The translations under genes were made by a program, and so were the position numbers. Below, in pieces: positions 8,796-18,441 of a stretch of DNA of 64,000 nucleotides. The stretch spans positions 1 to 64,000 of the forward strand of contig JAQGNH010000389.1 in the NCBI GenBank assembly GCA_028291945.1. The letters are read 5' to 3'. Source of the DNA: Betaproteobacteria bacterium (lineage in GTDB: Bacteria > Pseudomonadota > Gammaproteobacteria > Burkholderiales > SG8-41). Within the stretch, counting starts at the first letter, position 1; every line of letters starts with the position of its first letter. The notes beneath the pieces are model-generated. The model was not told the origin of the DNA, made no database searches, and saw only the letters and a program-made list of their open reading frames with translations.

Positions 8796-9761
8796 ATGTC
8801 GATTTGCAAACTCGTTGTCGCGGCGATGCTTCTCGCCTCCAGTGTGTCCGCATATGCACAGACGTACCCTACCCGTGCAGTGCGCGTGATCGTGCCGTTT
8901 CCTCCCGGCGGCAGCACCGATATTCTGGCGCGCGCAATCGGACAGAAGCTTTCCGAGACGTGGCAGCAGCAGGTCATCATCGATAACCGGCCGGGAGCGG
9001 GCGGCATCATCGGCACCGAGCTTGGCGCGCGTGCGCCGCGCGACGGCTACACGCTGCTGATGGGATCCGGTGCACCGCTGACCATCATCCCAAGTCTGTA
9101 CGAGAAGCTGCCGTACGACGCGCAGAAGGACTTCGCGCCGATCACCGTCGTTGCGACGGTCCCGAACGTGCTGGCGCTGCACCCTTCAGTGCCGGCGAAG
9201 ACGGTCAAAGAGCTCATCGCGCTCGCGAAGGCGAGGCGCGGCGCGCTGACCTTCTCCTCTAACGGCTCCGGGGCGCCTGGCCATCTCGCGGGCGAGCTGT
9301 TCAAGTCCATGACCGGAGTCGACATGCTTCACGTGCCGTACAAGGGCAGTGCACCGGCGACGACCGCGGTGGTGTCCGGCGAGGTTGCCATGACGTTCAC
9401 GACGACTCCGCCGGTGTTGCCGCACGCGAAGTCCGGAAGGATCCGGATCATCGCCGTCACGACGTCGCGGCGCATTGCGCAACTGCCTGACGTACCCACC
9501 ATCGCGGAATCCGGACTCCCGGGTTACGAGGCGATCTCCTGGTTCGGCCTGGTCGCTCCGGCCGGCGTGCCCGCAGCGATAATCGCCAAGATCAACGCCG
9601 ATGCAGTGGCCATTCTCAAGACCCGGGAAATGGAAGAACGCTTGACCGACCAGGGCGCGCAGCCGATGCCCATGACGCCGGATCAGCTCGCGGCCTGGAT
9701 CAGGAGCGAAACCGTGAAGTGGGCGAAGATCGTGAAGCTCTCCGGCGCAAAACCGGAGTGA
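8796..9761 (+). CDS. TTT (Bug/TctC) family substrate-binding protein
   Basis: TYPTRAVRVIVPFPPGGSTDILARAIGQKL...IDNRPGAGGIIGTELGARAPRDGYTLL. Confidence 0.95.
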   Translation: MSICKLVVAAMLLASSVSAYAQTYPTRAVRVIVPFPPGGSTDILARAIGQKLSETWQQQVIIDNRPGAGGIIGTELGARAPRDGYTLLMGSGAPLTIIPSLYEKLPYDAQKDFAPITVVATVPNVLALHPSVPAKTVKELIALAKARRGALTFSSNGSGAPGHLAGELFKSMTGVDMLHVPYKGSAPATTAVVSGEVAMTFTTTPPVLPHAKSGRIRIIAVTTSRRIAQLPDVPTIAESGLPGYEAISWFGLVAPAGVPAAIIAKINADAVAILKTREMEERLTDQGAQPMPMTPDQLAAWIRSETVKWAKIVKLSGAKPE

Positions 9762-9869
9762 GCGTCGCGCTCGTCGCTTATTCTGGGAGCGCGTTCAACT
9801 TTGCCGATCACCGGCGAGCTAAAGGGAATACGAGGGAATACGGGGTCTGAGGTTTCCCGCTATAGCGAT

Positions 9870-10871
9870 TCACGGTGTCAGAGACGCCACATAGGACGCG
9901 AGCGAAATCATGTCGTCCTCGGAGAGCTTTTCCACGGCGGGTTTCATCAGTGCGCTGCTTGCTCCTGCTCGTGCGCCATGCTTGTAGTCATAGAGCTGGC
10001 GCACGATGTAGGTCGGCGATCGACCGGCTATGCCCGGTGTTGGGCCAACGCCTTTGAGGTCGGCACCATGGCACGTGGCGCACTGAACGGTCGTTCCACC
10101 GCCGCCGCTCTTGGCTAGAGCTTCACCCTTCGCGATGCTGCCGACCGGTACATAAGCCGTGAATTGCGATCGAGTGTCGCGAAGCTCGAATTGCTTTACA
10201 TCATCCGGTACTTCGATGATGCGCCGGCCGAGCGGTTCGGTGCCGCCTTCCGCCTGTTTGACGAAAAATAAGCGAGCGATGTAAGTCTTCGGGACAGTAT
10301 CGGTTTCGACGACTTTGATAATCCGTTTTGGCTTTAACGCCGAAAAGTATGCGGCGGCGGCTTGCACTTCAGCGTCAGTGATGGCCTTGGCGGACGCCGT
10401 CATGAGCTGAACCGAGGCTCTTTGCGGGCCCGAAGACTTCCTTGCGCCACTCTTGTAGTCGGCCATTTGCTGCACAAAATATTCGACGGACAAACCGGCC
10501 AGGCTTGAATTTTCGGGACCGCCGGTGCCTTCTGCGCGGTGACAAGAGCCGCAGGCCCGCACATCGGGCTTCCTGCCGCGCGCAACGACGTCGGGCATGG
10601 CCGGATGGTCTTCTTCATGCCAGCTTGGCGAAAAGAAAAGGTCGCGTACCTGCACCCAGCTAAACGCGGCCGTGCTGCCCGGCAGACGTTGAGGCACATT
10701 ATCGGCGGACGCGACCTGGAAATCCGGATCCCACGCATAGGCCCAGGTGGGATATGTTGCCGGCGCGAGCGGCACGGCTGCGCCGCTTCCAGTCTGCGCA
10801 ATCGCGACCGCTACGAATGCAAAGATGACCGAAAGGCCCAGTCCGAAAACAGGAATCCAAGAATCACGCAT
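9870..10871 (-). CDS. Diheme c-type cytochrome (c4-like), exported
   Basis: Signal peptide; two CxxCH sites: VRACGSCHRAEGTGG and TVQCATCHGADLKGVGP. Confidence 0.88.
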   Translation of the reverse strand: MRDSWIPVFGLGLSVIFAFVAVAIAQTGSGAAVPLAPATYPTWAYAWDPDFQVASADNVPQRLPGSTAAFSWVQVRDLFFSPSWHEEDHPAMPDVVARGRKPDVRACGSCHRAEGTGGPENSSLAGLSVEYFVQQMADYKSGARKSSGPQRASVQLMTASAKAITDAEVQAAAAYFSALKPKRIIKVVETDTVPKTYIARLFFVKQAEGGTEPLGRRIIEVPDDVKQFELRDTRSQFTAYVPVGSIAKGEALAKSGGGGTTVQCATCHGADLKGVGPTPGIAGRSPTYIVRQLYDYKHGARAGASSALMKPAVEKLSEDDMISLASYVASLTP

Positions 10872-11181
10872 GTGTTTTCCTTTCGGTTCGATTCGACAGC
10901 TCAGTCCCATGTTCGGGACGCGCCCACTGCGAGAACTCTAGACGTGTCCAACGCCGCTCGGAAGAACATCAACCCACGATCCCCGAGTGCCAGCGAGCCC
11001 GTGTAGATCGTATCGCGAACGGCCCAAGCGGGATAGCGAGCATACAGAAGCCTTTGAGCGCGATGGCCCGCACGACTGGAGCGGCGTGTGGCAACATCGC
11101 ACCCGCACTGCGCTGTTGCACTGGGATGTCGCAGCGTCTTGTTGTCGATGCTCAGAAAAAGAATAGGACACGCGAGCTCGT

Positions 11182-12417
11182 ATGACTGGAGGATTCCTCG
11201 TCCGGCTAAGCCGGATGCATCAGTTTGCCGCCCTTCGCCATCGTGGGTTCCGTCTACTTTGGATAGCCACACTTCTTTCCGCCACGGCGCGTTGGGCCGA
11301 TATGGTGGTGATCGGTTGGCTCACTCTGGAGCTGACGGATTCCCCTCTGATGGTCGGCATTGTGGCCGCTAGCAAGATGGCCGGCTATCTGGCAGCGCCG
11401 TTCATGGGTGTAGTCGCGGACCGCATGGACAAGCGCCTGCTGCTGATCATCGCAGCAGTGGTGAACGTAGCGGTGTCGGCCCTCATGCTGCTTCTTTTTG
11501 GTTTGGGCTCACTCGCCCTCTGGCATGTCATCGCGCTGGCCCTGGTGAGCAGCCTGACCTGGGCTTTGGACAACCCTACCCGTCAGGCCTTCGTGCCAGA
11601 CCTTGTGGACAGGGAGCAACTGACGAATGCGATCGCCCTGAATGCGCTGGCCATAGAGGTCACGGTGGTCGTTGGTCCGGCATTGGGCGGGATACTGATT
11701 CCGGCATTCGGCATGAGCGGCGCCTATGGGCTGATCGCGGTCATTTACCTCCTCGACCTCGTGGTGCTGTGTCTGCTGAAAGACGTGAAGCACGTTGTCT
11801 CCAGCGTTCAAGAGTCGCCGTTGAGGAGCCTGATTGGCGGTCTGCGGTATGTCTGGCACAACCAAACGGTGCTCGTGCTGCTGGTGATCGCCTGCCTCTT
11901 GAACCTGCTCGCCGCTCCATACCGGTATGCTTTCCTCCCTGTGTTTTCCCGCTACATCCTGGATGCGGGTCCGACGGGCTACGGAATGCTCACGGCCATG
12001 GCGGGGCTTGGGGCGCTCGTGGCCGGGCTGTGGGTCATCTCCCTCGGCAACTTCAAGCGCAAGGGAAGGCTGCTGGTGTGGACCAGTCTCGCCTGGCCGG
12101 CCTCGCTGCTGCTGTTTGCCGTCTCGACATCGTATTCCCTTTCGCTGGCACTCGTGTTCGTGGCCGGGCTGACGCAGGCCATCGCCTGGACCGTGATCGC
12201 CACGTTGATATTGAGCAGTACGGATCAGCACATGCGCGGCCGTGTGATGGGACTTCGCGCGGGCGTGGTGACCAGCTTACCCATTGGAAATTTGCTGGCA
12301 GGGGCAGCAGCGGAGCGCTTTGGTCCTGCATTGGCGCAGGGTGCTTACGGTGCTATTGCCATACTCGTGATGCTGGGCATCGTCGTGCTGGTTCCGAGCC
12401 TGCACAGATCAGACTGA
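11182..12417 (+). CDS. MFS transporter (MFS_3-like)
   Basis: Multiple hydrophobic TM segments; RLLWIATLLSATARWADMVVIGWLTLELTDSPLMVGIV...LTWALDNPTRQAFVPDLVDREQLTNAIALN. Confidence 0.92.
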   Translation: MTGGFLVRLSRMHQFAALRHRGFRLLWIATLLSATARWADMVVIGWLTLELTDSPLMVGIVAASKMAGYLAAPFMGVVADRMDKRLLLIIAAVVNVAVSALMLLLFGLGSLALWHVIALALVSSLTWALDNPTRQAFVPDLVDREQLTNAIALNALAIEVTVVVGPALGGILIPAFGMSGAYGLIAVIYLLDLVVLCLLKDVKHVVSSVQESPLRSLIGGLRYVWHNQTVLVLLVIACLLNLLAAPYRYAFLPVFSRYILDAGPTGYGMLTAMAGLGALVAGLWVISLGNFKRKGRLLVWTSLAWPASLLLFAVSTSYSLSLALVFVAGLTQAIAWTVIATLILSSTDQHMRGRVMGLRAGVVTSLPIGNLLAGAAAERFGPALAQGAYGAIAILVMLGIVVLVPSLHRSD

Positions 12418-12634
12418 GATCGCGCTGATCGCGCGCGCTGTTGCCGAGGAGGCGTGATAAACATTTGGGGTTAGCCGGAATTCTGCTGTTGCCGGAACGC
12501 ACGCGACGCATGGTCATTGTGCGCTCCGCGTCAACCGTCGCGGCTTCTCCTTTCAGCATTCGGTCGCTATAGTTCGCAAGCGCACTGCGGTACGCGCAAA
12601 GTCAACGTCGGGCTCACCTCGGAGAAAAACAGGC

Positions 12635-13600
12635 GTGAATCTCAGATCCGCGTGCTCGTTCCTGATCGTGGTGGCGTGTGCTGCTTCCTTCGCATGCGCA
12701 CAATCGTTCCCGAGTAAACCGATGCGTCTCGTGATCGGCTCGTTTGCGGGCGGCGGGAGCGATCTCGCGGGACGCGTCATCGCTCAGAAAATGTCCGAGA
12801 ATCTGCGGCAGCAAGTCATCGTGGATAACCGCGGAGGTGCCAACGGAATCATCGGGATGGACCTCGTCGCCAAGTCAGCGCCTGACGGTTACACCTTGTA
12901 CATGGGCACCGCGGGCCACATCAGTGTCAATCCCGTGCTTCAGTCGAAGCTTCCGTTCAACGTGGAGCGCGACTTCACGCCTCTCACTCAGGTCGTATCG
13001 CTGCCGTTTCTTCTCTATCTTTATCCCTCGCTCCCGATCAAGACGGTTTCCGATCTCATCAATTACGCGAAGGCGAATCCCGGCACACTCACGTGGTCAT
13101 CCAGTGGCGATGGCGGTCTGCCGCATCTCGCAGGCGAGCTGGTAAGACTCGCGAGCGGCATCGACACACGTCGCATTCCGTACAAGGGCAGCGCACCTGC
13201 TTTCAACGATTTGTTGGGCGGTCGGGTGCAATACTGTATCGAGGCCGTGTCGATCGGCCTGCAGCACGTCAAGTCCGGCCGATTGGTTGCGTTGGCTACG
13301 ACGGGTCCTGAACGACTGACGATACTGCCGAGCGTTCCGACGTTGAGCGAAACGCTTCCCGGCGTGGAAGTCGTCAACTGGTACGGCGCACTGTTGCCGC
13401 GGGGGACTCCTGGCGAGATCGTAAAGCGCCTCCACGCTGAGATCCTGAAGGCCCTCAACAGCCCGGATGTTCGGGAGAAGCTCGCAGCGAATGGCTTCGA
13501 TCCCGGCGGTAGCACTCCCGAACAGTTCGGCGCATTCAGGAAGGCCGAAGAGCGGCGATGGGCGCAGGTCATCAAGCAAGCCGGCATCGCCCCGCAATGA
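12635..13600 (+). CDS. TTT (Bug/TctC) family substrate-binding protein (GTG start)
   Basis: SFPSKPMRLVIGSFAGGGSDLAGRVIAQKM...VDNRGGANGIIGMDLVAKSAPDGYTLY. Confidence 0.94.
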   Translation: MNLRSACSFLIVVACAASFACAQSFPSKPMRLVIGSFAGGGSDLAGRVIAQKMSENLRQQVIVDNRGGANGIIGMDLVAKSAPDGYTLYMGTAGHISVNPVLQSKLPFNVERDFTPLTQVVSLPFLLYLYPSLPIKTVSDLINYAKANPGTLTWSSSGDGGLPHLAGELVRLASGIDTRRIPYKGSAPAFNDLLGGRVQYCIEAVSIGLQHVKSGRLVALATTGPERLTILPSVPTLSETLPGVEVVNWYGALLPRGTPGEIVKRLHAEILKALNSPDVREKLAANGFDPGGSTPEQFGAFRKAEERRWAQVIKQAGIAPQ

Positions 13601-13675
13601 TTCGCAGGTTGCACGGCGCTCGCTTATCTCCTATTTTCCATGATGATGTAGTGCTCACCACAAAGGAGTATGACC

Positions 13676-14092
13676 ATGGCACGTATTCAGCACCTCGCGA
13701 TCGCCAGTAGCGATCCCTTCAAGCAGGCGGAGTTCTACAAACGCGTTTTCGGTTTCGAGGAAGTAAGACGGCTCGACAATCCTCGAGCGAAGGGCGTGGT
13801 GCTGACCGACGGTCACCTGAATATCTCGGTGCTGCAATTCCAGCAGGACCAGCTCGATCACGGTCTCGACTTCACCGGCCTGCATCACTTCGGCGTCTAT
13901 GTCGAAGATCTTGAAGGCACCGCGAAGAAATGCGTGCAGAACGGGTGCGTCCACTACTCGGAGCTGCCGGAAGCTCCTGACGAAAAGGCCAAGAACTACC
14001 GGTCGAAGCGGTCAGACAAATTCAAAGGCCCGGAAAACGCGCTATTCGACATCGCCGACGAACCGTGGGTCGGTACGGCGCCGGTGAAGTAG
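13676..14092 (+). CDS. VOC (glyoxalase/bleomycin-resistance fold) family protein
   Basis: MARIQHLAIASSDPFKQAEFYKRVFGFEEVRR...GLHHFGVYVEDLEGTAKK. Confidence 0.9.
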   Translation: MARIQHLAIASSDPFKQAEFYKRVFGFEEVRRLDNPRAKGVVLTDGHLNISVLQFQQDQLDHGLDFTGLHHFGVYVEDLEGTAKKCVQNGCVHYSELPEAPDEKAKNYRSKRSDKFKGPENALFDIADEPWVGTAPVK

Positions 14093-14309
14093 AGCTCACA
14101 CCATTTCAGCGATGCGCGTCAGAGCGATCAGATCGTGCCGTCGAGCAGCTCATGTGATCCGAATTACGTCCTCTGACTGGTTGTCATGTTACCGGAAGGT
14201 AGCGAGGCGGCGGCGTAAAGGAAAATGGCTAGAATGAGCTACCTTTATATATAGCGTGCGGCGGCAGACCCGTTCGTCTTTTGACTATGTCACGACGGAT
14301 ACTCACAAC

Positions 14310-15020
14310 ATGACTCACCACTTTGGCGTTCTCATCCCGTCGACCAACACCACGGTCGAGGCTGAGCTCGCGCGTTTGCCGCAGGAATATCAGGCGCATT
14401 TCGCAAGGCTGCTGACGAGCACCCCGGGACATCCGTTCGCACCGAGCCGGGTCGAGGACATCGACTATCAGTCGAAGCTGCTTGGCACCGCCAAGGTCGA
14501 GATGGTGGTGTTGATCCAGACTTCGGCGAGCCTGTTCACTGATGATTACGACGAAGTCACCACGCCGCGTATGAGCGCCGCCGCCGGAGGCGTGCCGGTG
14601 ATTACGTCCGCCCACGCGATGGTACGCGCGCTGCGCGCGCTCGGTGCAAAGCGCATTGGGCTCGTCTCGCCGTACTCGGAGGAGGTCAACGCGTTGGCGC
14701 GCCGCTATTTCTCCGGCCAGCACGGACTCGAGATCGCGGTGCTCGAGGGCTTTGCAGCCCGTGATTCGTATGCAATCGGCAAGCTCGGACCCGAAAATGC
14801 GCGCGATGCTTTCGCCCGAATCGATCGGCCGGAGATCGACGCGTTCGCGGTCCCTGGCGCCAATTTCCCGACGATGGCCTCGATTGCCGCGTGGGAGCGC
14901 GAGTTCAAGAAGCCCGTGGTGAGCTCCACGCAAGCGGCGATGTGGGCGGTGGCGCGCCAGCTCGGAGGCGAGCGCATTGCGGGCTTCGGCCGCTTGCTCG
15001 AGCAGATGCCGGCCGGCTGA
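14310..15020 (+). CDS. Maleate isomerase / arylmalonate decarboxylase-like Asp/Glu racemase superfamily protein
   Basis: MTHHFGVLIPSTNTTVEAEL...SRVEDIDYQ...ITSAHAMVRALRALGAKRIGLVSPYSEEVN...VVSSTQAAMWAVAR; usual Cys positions substituted. Confidence 0.85.
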   Translation: MTHHFGVLIPSTNTTVEAELARLPQEYQAHFARLLTSTPGHPFAPSRVEDIDYQSKLLGTAKVEMVVLIQTSASLFTDDYDEVTTPRMSAAAGGVPVITSAHAMVRALRALGAKRIGLVSPYSEEVNALARRYFSGQHGLEIAVLEGFAARDSYAIGKLGPENARDAFARIDRPEIDAFAVPGANFPTMASIAAWEREFKKPVVSSTQAAMWAVARQLGGERIAGFGRLLEQMPAG

Positions 15021-15034
15021 CAGCGTTCCGACCT

Positions 15035-15598
15035 ATGACGATAAAAGTGCACGACTTAGTAGCGCTCTGTGCGAAGGCGGCGGAGTCCGCGAACCCGATG
15101 TCCGCGGTGCGTGCGGTCGTGGAAAGCCTTCGCGGCGACATCGAGGCAATCGAGCGTGCGCTGGATTATGTATCGGGCACCGGCGGCAATGCGGGACAGG
15201 TGTTCTACCGCTCACCTGCGGTGTCGATGTTCAAGGTGTGCTTTCCGAACGGCCGGCGCACGCCGCCGCACGATCATGGGACGTGGGCGACGATCCTGCT
15301 GCTATCCGGAGGCGAGAAGAACACGCTTTACCGCAGCGAGAACGGTAAGCTGCGCAAGTCGAGCGAGGTGACGCTCGAGCCCGGCTCGATCCTGCCGATG
15401 CGCGCGGAGACGGTGCACGTGGCGGAATGCCTCGGCGACAGGCCGGCGATCGGCTTGCACGTGTACGGCGGAGACATCTTCACGCTGCCGCGCCGGATGT
15501 GGAATCCGGAGACGCTGGAGGAGCACAAGCTCGATTGGACGCTGTATGAGCGGTTTGCTCAGGTCGCTTCCAGGGCCGCGAGCGCTCCGACAATCTAA
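15035..15598 (+). CDS. Cysteine dioxygenase-like cupin (3-His thiol dioxygenase family)
   Basis: RTPPHDHGTWATILLLSGGEKNTLYR...MRAETVHVAECLGDRPAIGLHVYGGDIF. Confidence 0.82.
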   Translation: MTIKVHDLVALCAKAAESANPMSAVRAVVESLRGDIEAIERALDYVSGTGGNAGQVFYRSPAVSMFKVCFPNGRRTPPHDHGTWATILLLSGGEKNTLYRSENGKLRKSSEVTLEPGSILPMRAETVHVAECLGDRPAIGLHVYGGDIFTLPRRMWNPETLEEHKLDWTLYERFAQVASRAASAPTI

Positions 15599-15644
15599 GA
15601 GCGCGTCAATCTGGCGAACGCCCGAGTCGCATCGCGAGTCCGCC

Positions 15645-15730
15645 GAGGTACCTCCGGCGTCAATACGCCAGCACTTATCAATCCCCGGACACGCGCCGCC
15701 GCTTTCATCACGAACTTCGTGGCGAGGCGC
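15645..15730 (-). pseudogene. 3' fragment of a TTT receptor gene
   Basis: Reverse strand reads ...LATKFVMKAAARVRGLISAGVLTP, matching EDATKFVMDQAARVRALIRDGVLRPE at the C-terminus of the intact gene at 19440-20414. Confidence 0.75.
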
Positions 15731-15766
15731 GCGACCATTTCGCGTGCCAGCACTACAAGTTGAAGC

Positions 15767-15795
15767 AATAAAAAAGGCGGGCATGAGCCCGCCTT
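15767..15795 (-). terminator. Rho-independent terminator of the 15815-16093 gene
   Basis: GGCGGGC-ATGA/TCAT-GCCCGCC stem followed on the minus strand by TTTTTTATT. Confidence 0.85.
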
Positions 15796-15814
15796 ACGAA
15801 TCCGGACCGGGGTA

Positions 15815-16093
15815 TTACTTCGACTTCGCTGCCTCGGGCTGGCTCTCGTTCGGCGAAGCCGGGTCCGTTGTCTTCCTGTCAGCGATCTTTTGTTTGACCT
15901 TTTTTGCGGCCCTCTTGGTCTTCACCTTGGTGTTGTGGGCCTTCTTCTTGACGTACTCCTTCGCCTGCTCAGTCTTGGTCTCGGCTTTCGGCTGGTCCGT
16001 CTTCATCTCATCTTTGGCTGGGTCGGCGGCCAGCGCGGACATGGAAGAGAATGCCAGACTTCCCGCAATCAGTGCGACAATCAGGGGCTTCAT
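15815..16093 (-). CDS. Small exported Lys/Ala-rich hypothetical protein
   Basis: MKPLIVALIAGSLAFSSMSALAADPAKDEMKTDQPKAETKTEQAKEYVKKKAHNTKVKTKRAAKK...; signal peptide + basic repeats; own terminator. Confidence 0.75.
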   Translation of the reverse strand: MKPLIVALIAGSLAFSSMSALAADPAKDEMKTDQPKAETKTEQAKEYVKKKAHNTKVKTKRAAKKVKQKIADRKTTDPASPNESQPEAAKSK

Positions 16094-16117
16094 TTGATAT
16101 CTCCGTAAAAGGTAGTT

Positions 16118-17167
16118 TTGTTACAAAGCTCGATCCGGACGGACCTTTACTTAAATCGTAGAGCGTTTTCTAGTCGAACAAAGAGTATGCGATTAATTTG
16201 CGCAATCAAGTTTCCGCGATTCTACACGTCCGAAGCCCCGCGCCTGATCAAGGCATGCAATTCATCAAATGCTCAACGCTTGCCCGCCCTGCGCTGGATG
16301 GCATTGTGCGTCGCAGTGATGTACGCCAGCGCCGCGGCACAGCCAGCCGTGGAAATGGCTGCGCTTGAAGCGGCGGCGCAGCGCGGCGACGTGCCCGCGT
16401 TGATGACGCTCGCCGGAATATACGAGCGCGGCGAGAACGTCGAGCAGGATTTCGCCAGGTCCAACGCGCTTTATTGCAAGGCGGCCGCGCGCGGCAACGT
16501 TGACGCGATACTGAAGCTCGGGTTGATCTATGCCTCTGGACGCGAAATGATGCCCAATGAAGGCGTGGGCGCGCTGCTGATCAACAAAGCGGCCGAGCTC
16601 GGCAGCGAGCGCGCCAAGGAGCTTCTTGCCTACATCAGCCGCGGAGTTGGCAGTGTAGTCCCTGAATGCATGAACGAACCGATTGCAAATGTGGTTGTAT
16701 CTCGGTCCGCGCCGAAAGTGAGAAAGGACATCGCGCTGCTGGTGCAATACTGGGCGCCGCAGTATTCGGTCGACCCCGAGCTCGTGATGGCGTTGATCGC
16801 TGTCGAATCCAGATTCGATGCAACCGCCGTGTCGCCGAAAAACGCGCAGGGCCTGATGCAGCTGATCCCAGCGACCGCTGCACGCTTTGGCGTGAAGAAC
16901 GCCTTCAACCCGCTCGATAACCTGAAAGGTGGGCTTGCGTACCTGCGCTGGCTGATGGCGTACTTCAAAGGCGATGTTGCGTTGGTGCTTGCTGCCTACA
17001 ACGCCGGCGAGGAGACCGTCGAGCGGTACCGCGGCGTTCCCCCGTACCGCGAAACTCGCGACTACGTAAAACAGATTACGAGCGTCTACAGAAAGCCCAG
17101 CCACCCATACCTCGCGGAGCTCGTGACGCCATCAAGCATCATGAACCGAATAAAACGAACCGAGTAA
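16118..17167 (+). CDS. Lytic transglycosylase (SLT domain) with N-terminal Sel1-like repeats
   Basis: PELVMALIAVESRFDATAVSPKNAQGLMQLIPATAARFGVKNAFNPLDNLKGGLAYLRWLM...LAAYNAGEETVERYRGVPPYRET; start may be 16190. Confidence 0.92.
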   Translation: MLQSSIRTDLYLNRRAFSSRTKSMRLICAIKFPRFYTSEAPRLIKACNSSNAQRLPALRWMALCVAVMYASAAAQPAVEMAALEAAAQRGDVPALMTLAGIYERGENVEQDFARSNALYCKAAARGNVDAILKLGLIYASGREMMPNEGVGALLINKAAELGSERAKELLAYISRGVGSVVPECMNEPIANVVVSRSAPKVRKDIALLVQYWAPQYSVDPELVMALIAVESRFDATAVSPKNAQGLMQLIPATAARFGVKNAFNPLDNLKGGLAYLRWLMAYFKGDVALVLAAYNAGEETVERYRGVPPYRETRDYVKQITSVYRKPSHPYLAELVTPSSIMNRIKRTE

Positions 17168-17178
17168 GGCTCCGAATT

Positions 17179-17218
17179 GGGGTCAGGTCCAGATTTGCTG
17201 ATATGTGGACCTGACCCC
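17179..17218. repeat. GGGGTCAGGTCC-N16-GGACCTGACCCC perfect inverted repeat between convergent genes
   Basis: 12-bp perfect arms; related to repeats at 3.5 and 4.5 kb; followed by a partial 'tgaccccatttact' duplication. Confidence 0.9.
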
Positions 17219-17235
17219 ATTTACTCTGACCCCAT

Positions 17236-18264
17236 TTACTCCTGCGCGATCCGATAGATTCTCGCGGCCGTGTCATGGAACATCGCGGCACGTTCCGCAG
17301 CCGAATAGCTTTTGGAAAAACGTTTGAACGCGTTGTACATGACGTTGTAGGAAAACGATACCTTGTCCACCGGGAAGTTGCTCTCGAACATACTGCGCGC
17401 GGGCGTGAATTTTTCGATGCAGTAGGTCAGAAACGGAGCCATCGAGGCTGCCAGCTCTTCCGAGCCGATGGGCTTCTCGCGCGTATGCCAGTCGAAACCG
17501 CAGCGGACCATTCCCAGGCCGCCGAGTTTGACTACGACGTTGGGACAGGCCGCCACGGCAGCGATGCCCTTGCGCCAGGTGTCCATGATCTCGTCGTTTC
17601 GATTGGCATAGGGTCCCTCCCGCAGCAGCCCGCCAACGTGGTTCAGCACGATGGTCAGTTCGGGGACCGCCTTGGCAAAAGCAGCCATCTCGTGGAGTTG
17701 CGGGTGGTAACACCATCCCTCAAGCGTGAATCCCATGCGTGCCAGCACCCGCGCGCCGGCCCGAAACTGATCGCTGGCAAGCTGGCCCTGTATCTTATGC
17801 AAGGCGCTGTTTTCGACCTCGGGATGCGGGTCCCAGGTCACTGAATGCCGAATGCCGCGAAACCGATTGGGACTCGCCGCCTGCAAGGCTTCCAGCACCG
17901 GTGCGACCCGCTCGCCGAGGTTCAGGTTGGCATGCCCGATAATTGCCGCGGCGGCGCGGCCCGGGCCGTACAAGCCGCTGGCACTTGCGGCGGCCTGACC
18001 CTGGACAAATTCAACTTCGCCGACCGGACGCATTTCTTGCGGTCCGTCCTTGCGGTACATCGAGCGGCACTCGATGAAAACCGTGGAGCGCACGTTGTGA
18101 CCGCTTTGCATATCCGCCGCCAATTCGTCGAGCAGATAACGCTGATAGGGAATGCGCGCCGAGCGACGATCCCAAAAGTGATGATGGGGATCGCAAATGG
18201 GCAGCTCCGGTTCCAGAGCGGGTTCCGAAGTCAGAGCGTGCCAGTCATTGCTTCCGAACGGCAT
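17236..18264 (-). CDS. Amidohydrolase family 2 (2-pyrone-4,6-dicarboxylate hydrolase-like)
   Basis: LPICDPHHHFWDRR...RGIRHSVTWDPHPEVEN...LTIVLNHVGG...KLGGLGM...FESNFPVDK. Confidence 0.9.
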   Translation of the reverse strand: MPFGSNDWHALTSEPALEPELPICDPHHHFWDRRSARIPYQRYLLDELAADMQSGHNVRSTVFIECRSMYRKDGPQEMRPVGEVEFVQGQAAASASGLYGPGRAAAAIIGHANLNLGERVAPVLEALQAASPNRFRGIRHSVTWDPHPEVENSALHKIQGQLASDQFRAGARVLARMGFTLEGWCYHPQLHEMAAFAKAVPELTIVLNHVGGLLREGPYANRNDEIMDTWRKGIAAVAACPNVVVKLGGLGMVRCGFDWHTREKPIGSEELAASMAPFLTYCIEKFTPARSMFESNFPVDKVSFSYNVMYNAFKRFSKSYSAAERAAMFHDTAARIYRIAQE

Positions 18265-18441
18265 AAGAGTTCCTCCGTGACAGGATGTGGCGACTCAGTC
18301 AGCGTACGTCGCCGGGTTTTAACTTCGATAGCGTATCCGGGTCAAGCCAATCGCATTCGCCACGGAGGCGCTTCTGATGCCCTTCAGGTTATTCACGTCT
18401 CGCTGTGTGGTCAACGGAGCCGATAGGCCGCCGGGACACCA

